From NCBI RefSeq assembly GCF_019397265.1, contig NZ_CP068985.1, positions 5,436,501 to 5,500,500 on the forward strand: a stretch of DNA of 64,000 bases. The letters run 5' to 3'. Each line of letters starts with the position of its first letter. Positions within the stretch are counted from its first letter, which is position 1. The notes under the pieces were generated by a model, which had not been told where the DNA came from, searched no databases, and saw only the letters and a program-made list of their open reading frames with translations. The translations under genes and the position numbers were made by a program. Source of the stretch: Nonomuraea coxensis DSM 45129 (GTDB lineage Bacteria > Actinomycetota > Actinomycetes > Streptosporangiales > Streptosporangiaceae). This document shows, in pieces, positions 40,361 to 47,532 of this stretch.

Positions 40361-41722
40361 ATCGACGTTCACGACTGGCTGCGGGAGGTGGCCGGGCAGA
40401 CGTCCATGCGGGTGACCCGGCTGCCGCTGGAGGAGCTGGCCGGCTGGCGGGCCGATCCGGTGACGGGCGACCTGCGCCACGTCAGCGGCGGGTTCTTCAC
40501 GGTCGAGGGGCTCGACGTGCGCCGTCCCGGCTGGGCGGTGCCCGGCTGGAGCCAGCCCATCATCAACCAGCCCGAGGCGGGCATTCTCGGCATCCTGCTG
40601 CGGCGCGTGGCCGGCGAGCCCCACCTGCTCATGCAGGCCAAGAACGAGCCGGGCAACCCCGGGGGTGTCCAGCTCTCCCCCACGGTGCAGGCGACGCGGA
40701 GCAACTACACGCGGCTGCACCGGGGGCGGGCGGTGCCGTACCTGGAGCTGTTCCGGCGGCCCAGGGGGCGGGTGCTGGCGGACGTGCGGCAGTCGGAGCA
40801 GGGGGCGTGGTTCTTCCGCAAGCGCAACAGGAACATGGTCGTGGAGGTGAGCGAGCACGTCGAGGCGGCCGAGGGCTTCCGGTGGCTGCCGCTGCGCCGG
40901 GTGCGGGAGCTGCTGTCGGCGCCTGACCTGGTCAACATGGACGCCCGTACGGTGCTGGCCTGCCTGCCCGTCCTGGGTGGTGGCGAGCCCCGTTCCGACG
41001 GCGGCTTCGGAGCGGCCGTGGCGCGCTCGCGCGACCCGCGCGCCGGGGCCAGGCACGGCCTGCCGGAGCTGCTGAGCTGGCTCAGCGGCGTGCGCTCGAC
41101 CGTGGAGGTGCACGCCCGCCCGGTGCCGCTCGCCCAGGTACGGCACTGGCGGCGGAGCGACGGCAGGATCGCGCACGAGAGCGGCCGGTTCTTCGAGGTG
41201 ATAGGGGTGGGCGTGGAGGCGAGGGGCCGCGAGGTGGCCTCGTGGACGCAGCCGATGATCGCGCCGGTCGGGACGGGCGTGGTGGCCTTCCTGGTCCGCC
41301 GGATCGGCGGCGTGGTGCACGCGCTGGCGCACGCCCGCGTCGAGCCCGGCTACACCGACGTGGTGGAGCTGGCCCCGACCGTGCAGTGCACGCCGGGCAA
41401 CTACGACCGGCTTCCCGCGGCGGCCCGCCCGCCGCTGCTGGCGGAGGTGCTGACCGCGCCGGCCGGGCGGGTGCGCTTCGACACGGTGCTGTCGGAGGAG
41501 GGCGGGCGCTTCTACCACGCCCGCAACCGCTACCAGGTGATCGAGGTGGACGAGAACCCGCTGCCCGGCCATCCGGCCTTCCGCTGGATCGCCCTGCACC
41601 AGCTCGACGAGCTGCTGCGGCACAGCTACTACCTGAACGTGCAGGCCCGGACGCTCAACGCCTGCCTGCACGCCCTGGCGCTGGGCTCGCGCGAGCCGGC
41701 GGTCAGCGCAGCCGCTCGATGA
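40361..41722 (+). CDS. dTDP-4-keto-6-deoxyglucose 2,3-dehydratase (EvaA/TylX3-like)
   Basis: A protein of about 453 residues with internal duplication. Two halves each carry a Trp-Thr/Ser-Gln-Pro-(I/M)-I segment (PGWSQPIINQP and ASWTQPMIAPVG), Pro-Thr-Val-Gln (SPTVQATRSNY and APTVQCTPGNY) and an NMDARTVLAC/NVQARTLNAC end. This is the hallmark of NDP-hexose 2,3-dehydratases, which remove the C2 hydroxyl. The start is problematic: GGGAGGGGG (40345-40353) points to codons GTC/ATC at 40358-40363, so ATC 40361 is the proposed start. TTG 40289 is the only upstream standard start and has no spaced ribosome site. Confidence 0.9.
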   Translation: MDVHDWLREVAGQTSMRVTRLPLEELAGWRADPVTGDLRHVSGGFFTVEGLDVRRPGWAVPGWSQPIINQPEAGILGILLRRVAGEPHLLMQAKNEPGNPGGVQLSPTVQATRSNYTRLHRGRAVPYLELFRRPRGRVLADVRQSEQGAWFFRKRNRNMVVEVSEHVEAAEGFRWLPLRRVRELLSAPDLVNMDARTVLACLPVLGGGEPRSDGGFGAAVARSRDPRAGARHGLPELLSWLSGVRSTVEVHARPVPLAQVRHWRRSDGRIAHESGRFFEVIGVGVEARGREVASWTQPMIAPVGTGVVAFLVRRIGGVVHALAHARVEPGYTDVVELAPTVQCTPGNYDRLPAAARPPLLAEVLTAPAGRVRFDTVLSEEGGRFYHARNRYQVIEVDENPLPGHPAFRWIALHQLDELLRHSYYLNVQARTLNACLHALALGSREPAVSAAAR

Positions 41723-42548
41723 CCTGCCCGAAGGCGTCCATGGCGGAGTCCATGACGGTGACGTACGTGAAGCCGAAGCGTTCCTCGTCCGCGCGCACCT
41801 GCTCGGCGATCTGCGCCGGCGTGCCGACGAACAGGGTCGGCACCTCCAGAAGCTCCTCGGTGGTGAGGTCGGGGGCGTAGCGGCGCAGGCTCTCCACGCC
41901 CGCGCGCCGGTCGCGGGTCAGCACCGTGGCCTTCGACAGCACGTTGAGCTCCAGCCGGGTGGCCCGCTCGCCGGCCGCGGCCCGCAGGTACGCCACCCGC
42001 TCCAGCAGCGCCCCTGCGGTGACGAGCGCGGTGCGGCCGTACTCGGGGCGGTGGCGGGCGCCGGTGAACCCGGCCACGTCGGCGTGCCGGGCGGCGAGGC
42101 GGAGCACGCGGTCGCCGTGCCCGCCGATCAGGAGCGGCGGCCGGGCGGGCAGCCGGTCGAGGGCGCGGGCCAGCGCGGCCAGGCGGGCGACCCGGGTGGC
42201 CGGGTCGAAGGGCAGCCCGGCGGCGGCGAACTCGGCCTCGACGTAGCCGGTGCCGAGCCCCAGCTCGAAGCGGTCGCCGAGGAGGCCGGCGGCGGTGGCG
42301 ACGTCCCTGGCGAGCAGGGCGGGGCGGTGGAAGCTGGCGTTGAGCACGTACGTGCCGATCGCCGGGCGTTCGGTGGCCTCTGCGGCGAGCACGGCGGTGG
42401 GGAAGGGCGACAGGAGGTTGAGGTGGTCGGGCACCGCGATCACGTCGAAGCCCAGCGCCTCGGCGCGGCGGCAGCGGCCGATCCATTCCTTCCTGGTGGC
42501 GTGCTCGGCGATGAGCACGACCCCGAACCTGGTCCTGGCTCCGGTCAC
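41703..42548 (-). CDS. LLM-class flavin-dependent oxidoreductase (luciferase-like)
   Basis: A 281-residue luciferase-like TIM-barrel protein (FGVVLIAEHATRKEW, DVIAVPDHLNLLSPFP, RFELGLGTGYVEAEF, FVGTPAQIAEQVR) that would use reduced flavin (FMN or F420). It could oxidise or reduce the aglycone or the sugar. Its 3' end overlaps that of the 2,3-dehydratase gene by 20 bases (convergent). GTG 42548 lies 2 bases after the phosphopantetheinyl transferase stop, with AAGGCGG upstream. Confidence 0.88.
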   Translation of the reverse strand: MTGARTRFGVVLIAEHATRKEWIGRCRRAEALGFDVIAVPDHLNLLSPFPTAVLAAEATERPAIGTYVLNASFHRPALLARDVATAAGLLGDRFELGLGTGYVEAEFAAAGLPFDPATRVARLAALARALDRLPARPPLLIGGHGDRVLRLAARHADVAGFTGARHRPEYGRTALVTAGALLERVAYLRAAAGERATRLELNVLSKATVLTRDRRAGVESLRRYAPDLTTEELLEVPTLFVGTPAQIAEQVRADEERFGFTYVTVMDSAMDAFGQVIERLR

Positions 42549-42550
42549 GG

Positions 42551-43225
42551 TCAGGCCGCCTTCCTGGCGTCGGGTGGGGCGGTCATGGCGATCGCCGTCA
42601 GCACCAGGCCGCGGGCGGCCGTCCAGCGGCCGGTGAAGCCGCTGACCCGCCCGCCCTGCCAGCAGGGCCCGGTGACGAGGAGGCGGGCGTCGAAGGTGCC
42701 GCGTACGGGGTCGAGGTCGATCACCGCGTCCTGGAAGTCGAGCCAGCGCCTGGCCAGCGGGTACCACGCCTTGTAGACCGACTCCTTGGCGCTGAACAGC
42801 AGCCGGTCCCAGCTCGGGCCGGGGTGCTCGGCGGCCAGCCGGCGCAGGTGCTCGCACTCCTCGGGCACCGCGACGGCCTCCAGCACGCCGGGCGGCAGCG
42901 GCCCGTCGGGCTCGGCGTCGATCCCGATGGCGTACGGCGCGGCGCCGACGGCGGCGGCGCGGTAGCCGGCGCAGTGGGTGATGCTGCCGACGACCCCGGG
43001 CGGCCAGGCGGGCTCCCCGTGGGCGCCGGTCAGCACCGGGACGGGGGGCACGCCGAGGCGGTCCAACGCGCGGTGGGCGCAGTGGCGGGCGGTGGTGAAC
43101 TCCCTGCGGCGTTTCTCGGCGGCCCGCCGGACCAGCTCGGCCTCCTCGGGGAAGAGCGTGATTCCCGGCGGGTCGGTGAAAGCGTCGAAGGCCATGACGG
43201 TGGCGGGCAGGATCTCCTCGATCAC
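42551..43225 (-). CDS. Sfp/EntD-type 4'-phosphopantetheinyl transferase
   Basis: A 224-residue broad-specificity phosphopantetheinyl transferase with VGSITHCAGY, the Mg-binding GIDAEPDGP and LFSAKESVYKAWYP motifs. Its size and motifs match cluster-associated enzymes that activate PKS and NRPS carrier domains. GTG 43225 has AGGAGG about six bases upstream. This is the third phosphopantetheinyl transferase in the window and the only Sfp type. Confidence 0.93.
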   Translation of the reverse strand: MIEEILPATVMAFDAFTDPPGITLFPEEAELVRRAAEKRRREFTTARHCAHRALDRLGVPPVPVLTGAHGEPAWPPGVVGSITHCAGYRAAAVGAAPYAIGIDAEPDGPLPPGVLEAVAVPEECEHLRRLAAEHPGPSWDRLLFSAKESVYKAWYPLARRWLDFQDAVIDLDPVRGTFDARLLVTGPCWQGGRVSGFTGRWTAARGLVLTAIAMTAPPDARKAA

Positions 43226-43330
43226 CCGGCCTCCTCACGCTCGGTTCTGCGGGAACACCGGCACAGTAACCAAATGCCATATTTCACGAAAAGGGCAATA
43301 GTGAAGTTCTGTGGCTTGAGCACCGCACAT

Positions 43331-43348
43331 TAGGGGTTCGCGTAGGGG
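43331..43348 (+). promoter_or_regulatory. TAGGGG direct repeat
   Basis: TAGGGGTT (43331-43338) followed by TAGGGG (43343-43348), 12 bp apart, in the 293-base gap between the phosphopantetheinyl transferase and aldo-keto reductase genes. It shares the core with other cluster promoters. Confidence 0.5.
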
Positions 43349-43449
43349 CCGGGAACGCATACCTTCTTGTCGGAACCATCCCCAGGTGTCCTACCATCGC
43401 GTACGGGTTCGCTGTGATATGCCGCACACCTCTTTACCGGTGACGCGGG

Positions 43450-43478
43450 TTGACAGTAAATTTGCACGCACCTTGACT
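43450..43478 (+). promoter_or_regulatory. Candidate sigma-70 promoter of the aldo-keto reductase gene
   Basis: TTGACA (43450-43455), a perfect -35, followed after 17 bases by TTGACT (43473-43478), a weak -10. It is upstream of GTG 43519, which has AAGGGGA as ribosome site. The TTGAC core recurs at 43486. Confidence 0.35.
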
Positions 43479-43518
43479 GATCCTGTTGACGGAAAGCCCG
43501 CAGCGCGAAGGGGATTTC

Positions 43519-44484
43519 GTGCGATACACGAGGTTGGGTCCCGAGGGGCCGGTGGTCTCCGTCCTCGGCCTCGGCTCGCTCGCCCTCAGCGGGGCCTACG
43601 GCAGGGTCGACCAGGGTGAGGCGGGGCGGCTGATCCACCGGGCGGTCGACGCGGGCGTCACGCTGCTCGACACCGCCGACTTCTACGCCGCGGGCGGGGT
43701 GGAGAGCCTGATCGGCAGGGCGCTGGCCGGCCGGCACGAGCACGTGGTGGTCAGCACCAGGGGCGGCGTGCGCCTGCCGCGGCCGGCGGGCCGGGCGGTC
43801 TTCGACGGCGACCCCGACTTCCTTGAACAGTCCTGCCACGCCTCGCTGCGCCGCCTGCGCACCGACTGCATCGACCTCTACTACCTGCACTGCCAGGACG
43901 ACCGGGTGCCGCTGGAGGCCAGCATGACCCGGCTGGCGGACCTGGTGCGGGCCGGCAAGATCCGGCACGTGGGCCTGTCCAACGGCACACCCGAGCAGAT
44001 CAAGCGGGCGCACGCGGTGCACGAGGTGTGCGCGGTCGGCGTCGAGTTCTCGCTGTGGGGCCCGCCCCCGTCACCCGTCCTGCTCGACACCGCGCGCGAG
44101 CTCAACATCGCCGTGGTCGCCGCCCGCCCGCTGGGCAGGGGCTTCCTCACCGGCCGGCTGCGCCGGCCCGCGCGGCTCGGGCCGGGCGACTGGCGGCAGG
44201 CCGATCCCCGCTTCCGGCCCGAGCACCGGCGCTTCGCCGACCGGCGGCTGCGGGCGCTGGAGTCCGTGGCGGCCCAGCTCGACCTCGGCACCGGCCGGCT
44301 CGCGCTGAGCTGGCTGTTCTCGCAGGGCGAGCACGTCGTGCCGGTGCCGAGCACCCGTGACCAGGTGCACCTGGAGATGAACCTCGCCGCCGCGGCGGTC
44401 CGGCTGCCGCCGCACATCATCGACGCGCTCGCCGGTTCGCCGCCCGCCGCCCACTACGATCAGTCGCCCTCGGCCCTGCTCTGA
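43519..44484 (+). CDS. Aldo-keto reductase, probable deoxysugar ketoreductase
   Basis: A 321-residue aldo-keto reductase. The catalytic Asp51 and Tyr56 are in DTADFYAAGG and His124 in LYYLHCQDD, but the usual catalytic lysine is replaced: the segment reads VVVSTRGGV (Arg81). It may reduce the 3- or 4-keto group of the deoxysugar, supplying the missing ketoreductase step. The GTG 43519 start is fixed by a good AAGGGGA. Its 3' end overlaps that of the response regulator gene by 25 bases (convergent). Confidence 0.87.
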   Translation: MRYTRLGPEGPVVSVLGLGSLALSGAYGRVDQGEAGRLIHRAVDAGVTLLDTADFYAAGGVESLIGRALAGRHEHVVVSTRGGVRLPRPAGRAVFDGDPDFLEQSCHASLRRLRTDCIDLYYLHCQDDRVPLEASMTRLADLVRAGKIRHVGLSNGTPEQIKRAHAVHEVCAVGVEFSLWGPPPSPVLLDTARELNIAVVAARPLGRGFLTGRLRRPARLGPGDWRQADPRFRPEHRRFADRRLRALESVAAQLDLGTGRLALSWLFSQGEHVVPVPSTRDQVHLEMNLAAAAVRLPPHIIDALAGSPPAAHYDQSPSALL

Positions 44485-45128
44485 GGCTGGATCAGCGACG
44501 CGGCCACCGCCTTGTTGACCGCGTCGATCCGCGAGACCGCGTTGAGCTTGACGAAGATGTTGCGCATGTGCCGCTTCACGGTGGCCTCCGCCACGCCCAG
44601 CCGGCGGGCGATCTGCGCGTTGCTCAGCGCCTGCGCCGCGAGCTGCAGCACCTCCACCTCCTTGTCCGACAGCACGCCGCTGCGCGGCGACTCGACGTGG
44701 GCCAGGCTGTGGGTGGAGACGGCCAGCACGATGCGCGAGGCGTCCTCGTGGACGCTGTGCACGGCGGCGAGCAGCTCGTGGCGGTGGACGCTCTTCAGCA
44801 GGTAGCCGCGGATGCCGGCGACGAGCAGCCGGGTGAGGAGCTGCGGGCCGTCGTACATGCTGAGGATGATGATCCGGCTGTCCGGCGAGGACGTGCGCAT
44901 CCTGGCGACGGTCTCGGTGACCTCGTCGCCGGGGATCTCGACGTCGAGCAGCACGACGTCGGGGCGGGTGCGCGCGACCGCGGAGACCGCGCCCTCGGAG
45001 TCGCCCGCCTCGCCCACGACGGCGATGTCGCCGTCGGACTCCAGGATCTCGCGCAGCCCTTCGCGGAAGAGCGCGTGGTCGTCGACCAGCACGACGGAGA
45101 TGGGGGCCTCAGACGTCGCCGCGGCCAC
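44460..45128 (-). CDS. NarL/LuxR-type response regulator
   Basis: A 222-residue two-component regulator. The receiver domain (SVVLVDDHALFREGLREIL, phosphoacceptor Asp in VVLLDVEIPG, Lys in YLLKSVHRHE) is followed by a LuxR helix-turn-helix (LSDKEVEVLQLAAQALSN, ARRLGVAEATVKRHMRNI). GTG 45128 overlaps the histidine kinase gene by 20 bases, so the two proteins form a pair. It is one candidate binder of the TAGGGG repeats, one of which lies in front of the kinase gene. Confidence 0.93.
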   Translation of the reverse strand: MAAATSEAPISVVLVDDHALFREGLREILESDGDIAVVGEAGDSEGAVSAVARTRPDVVLLDVEIPGDEVTETVARMRTSSPDSRIIILSMYDGPQLLTRLLVAGIRGYLLKSVHRHELLAAVHSVHEDASRIVLAVSTHSLAHVESPRSGVLSDKEVEVLQLAAQALSNAQIARRLGVAEATVKRHMRNIFVKLNAVSRIDAVNKAVAASLIQPQSRAEGD

Positions 45129-46209
45129 CGGACTGCCTCGCCAGAGGGATGAACAGCTCGACCAGGCAGCCCTGCCCCGGCTCGCTGGAGACGATCGCCC
45201 GGCCGCCGAGCAGCTCGGCCCGCTCCCGCATGGAGGTCAGGCCGACCCCGCCGCGCCCGCGCACGGCGACCGGGTCGAAGCCCCGCCCGTTGTCCTGCAC
45301 GGAGGCGGACAGCTCGTGGGGGGCGATGTTGACCCGGATCAGGACCATCGTCGGGGCGCCGTGGGTGAGCGCGTTGCGCACCGCCTCGCGCACGATGAGG
45401 AACGCCTCGTCGAGGACCCGGGGGTCGGCCCACGACTCGTCGCCGCCGACGGCGAGCGCGACGTTGACGCCGTCGTCCTCGACCGCCTCCAGGAAGCCCA
45501 TCAGCGCCTTCTCCAGGCCGCGCAGCGAGGTCTGCGGGTGCAGCTCGGAGGTGAGCTGGCGCAGGTTCTCCATGGTCTCCAGGATGGCCTGCTGCACCAC
45601 GCTGATCTTGGCGGAGGCGCGCGCGGAGTCGGCGACCCGGTAGGCCTCCGACAGGGCGAGCTGCTGGTGGGCGACGCTGATGCCGTGGCCGATGCGGTCG
45701 TGCAGCTCGCGGGCGATGCGCCGGCGCTCCTCCTCCTGGGCGCGGTGGACCTGGTTGAGCAGGAAGCTGTGGTAGCTGTCGGCGGACTCGCGGATGCGCC
45801 GCGACAGGCTCTCCTCCATGCCGGCGACGGCCAGGACGAAGTGTTCGGCGGGGGTGCAGGACTCGTCGGCTATTCTGCGCGCCATATGGCGCAGAGCGCA
45901 GCGGAAAAAGTGTGAGCCCGCCTCAAGAGAGACCTTCGGATGGACCCCGTCCGCGGCCCGGATATTGCCGACTTCCCATGCTTGAAATTTGTACTGCTCG
46001 CTTACCTGAACCTTACCGGCGCGTAGCGTCGCGGCGACGTCGTCCAGGACATGCCCGGCGGTGGAGAGAGCCTGGTCCCTGGCGCGCTGATCTGCGAAGA
46101 CGGCGCTACCGGAGGACTGGAGGACCGTCTCGAACTCGGCAAGTATTTCGTCGCGACATAATTCGACAAATCTCGCCGGATCCGCTGCCGCCCCGTGTAC
46201 CGCGCCCAA
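45109..46209 (-). CDS. Soluble sensor histidine kinase (HisKA_3)
   Basis: A 366-residue kinase with no transmembrane helix. The phosphoacceptor His is in RRRIARELHDRIGHGIS (about residue 190), and the ATPase domain has IVREAVRNALTHG and SVQDNGRGFDP. The N-terminal 170 residues form a helical sensor region of unknown ligand. It pairs with the response regulator downstream. TTG 46209 is the likely start because GGAGGGGGGACA lies directly before it. Confidence 0.9.
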   Translation of the reverse strand: MGAVHGAAADPARFVELCRDEILAEFETVLQSSGSAVFADQRARDQALSTAGHVLDDVAATLRAGKVQVSEQYKFQAWEVGNIRAADGVHPKVSLEAGSHFFRCALRHMARRIADESCTPAEHFVLAVAGMEESLSRRIRESADSYHSFLLNQVHRAQEEERRRIARELHDRIGHGISVAHQQLALSEAYRVADSARASAKISVVQQAILETMENLRQLTSELHPQTSLRGLEKALMGFLEAVEDDGVNVALAVGGDESWADPRVLDEAFLIVREAVRNALTHGAPTMVLIRVNIAPHELSASVQDNGRGFDPVAVRGRGGVGLTSMRERAELLGGRAIVSSEPGQGCLVELFIPLARQSGGRGDV

Positions 46210-46247
46210 TGTCCCCCCTCCGCCACAGCGGGACGAGTGTTCGAACG

Positions 46248-46264
46248 CCCCTAACTATCCCCTG
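46248..46264 (-). promoter_or_regulatory. YAGGGG repeat upstream of the kinase gene
   Basis: On the minus strand CAGGGG (46264-46259) and TAGGGG (46253-46248), 11 bp apart, about 40 bases before the kinase start. The spacing and sequence match other sites in the cluster. Confidence 0.5.
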
Positions 46265-46291
46265 ACCCACGCAACGGCGCAACATTTGTCG

Positions 46292-47200
46292 TCATATATG
46301 GCACACAAGCGCGGTCAGGTGAACCAGGTGTTGCGCCCCCATGAACGCCCCGTAAGAGCGCCGCCGGCTACTGCGCCCCTCCACGGCGCCGTCCCCGGGG
46401 GCGGGAGCGGGCCGGCGCAGGCCGGCGGCCGTCACCGCGGCCACCCCCACGGCCATCGCCAGGGCGACGCCCACGAGCGGCACCCGCAGCAGCGCGACCG
46501 CCAGCGCGAAGGCGACGAGCAGCGCGAGCGCCGCCACGACCATCACCCGCCGCGAACGCCGCTCCCCCACCCGGACGCCCAGCGTGCGGCGGCCCGCCGC
46601 GGCGTCCCCCTGGATGTCGGAGAGGTCCTTGGCGGGCACGCCGACGAACACCATCCAGCAGATGGCCCCGGCGGCGAAGACGACGAGCGCGGGCGGCACG
46701 GCGGCGTCCGCGCCCGCCGTCGCCACGATGAACCCGCCGCCGTAGGCGAGCATGCCGGACAGGCACAGCACCGCCATCGTGCCGCCCGCGCTGCCCTTCA
46801 GCGGCAGCGGCGGCCCCGAGTACAGGTAGCCGAGCGCGAGGTTGCCCGCCACCACCCAGAGCATCGCCGCCGGCAGGCCCACGGTGGCCAGCAGCGCCAG
46901 ACAGCCCGCCACGACGGCGGCGGCCAGGGCGTGGCCCTGCTGGAGGTCGCCGCGGGCGATCGGCCGGCCGGAGCCGTTGACACGGTCCTCGACGACGTCG
47001 GTGACGCCGTTGAAGAGGTAGACGGCGAGGATGGACAGCACCCAGGCGGCCGCCCCGCGCAGGACCGTGCGCGGGTCGGGGGCGGCGGCGACGGGGACGG
47101 CGAGGGCGGCGCCGGTCAGGAAGCGGAGCAGGGAGACCGCCAGGACCAGGGGGCGCGCCTCGGCGACGCAGAGCACGGCAACGCGAAGGATGGCCGTCAT
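46292..47200 (-). CDS. UbiA-family prenyltransferase
   Basis: A 302-residue integral membrane protein with about eight hydrophobic helices. The first Asp-rich motif is FNGVTDVVEDRVNG, the second DLSDIQGDAA, both required for Mg-diphosphate binding in UbiA enzymes; NGVTD replaces the more usual NDxxD start. It would attach a prenyl chain to an aromatic or quinone acceptor, or act in menaquinone-like metabolism. It may be cluster-specific or a neighbour. ATG 47200 is preferred; GTG 47224 adds eight residues. Confidence 0.85.
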   Translation of the reverse strand: MTAILRVAVLCVAEARPLVLAVSLLRFLTGAALAVPVAAAPDPRTVLRGAAAWVLSILAVYLFNGVTDVVEDRVNGSGRPIARGDLQQGHALAAAVVAGCLALLATVGLPAAMLWVVAGNLALGYLYSGPPLPLKGSAGGTMAVLCLSGMLAYGGGFIVATAGADAAVPPALVVFAAGAICWMVFVGVPAKDLSDIQGDAAAGRRTLGVRVGERRSRRVMVVAALALLVAFALAVALLRVPLVGVALAMAVGVAAVTAAGLRRPAPAPGDGAVEGRSSRRRSYGAFMGAQHLVHLTALVCHI

Positions 47201-47532
47201 GACCGGAGTGTGACCCCGTCTCACGGATCACGTTAAGAGGCGTGCTCCGAAAGCGGTAGCGGGTGTACGCCTTTCGATACCCCCGCGGTGCTCACCCCGG
47301 ATATCCTGCGCGAACTCCTGACCCCCTGTCTTGTCCGTCCCCCGGGCCCTCTATAGCTTCGGGCAGTGTCAGCCAGATTTCCACCGGGGACGACCGATCC
47401 GCCGTGGATTCGCGTTTCGCTCCCCTCGCGCCGCGCGTCGCGCTCGTGAAAGTCCCCGCCCGTCCCGGCGGGGAATTCGGCGGCCCGATGCACGTCATCC
47501 GACGACGGTCATTCAGGAAAGGATTTCCGAAG
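47201..47532. promoter_or_regulatory. Divergent region between prenyltransferase and leuA
   Basis: 332 bases without a supportable gene. CCCCTG (47323-47328) and CCCCC (47339-47343), starts 16 bp apart, form the same kind of pair as seen before the carboxylase gene. The sequence 47345-47362 includes CTATAG, a possible -10 for leuA. No riboswitch or leader peptide was recognised. Confidence 0.35.
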
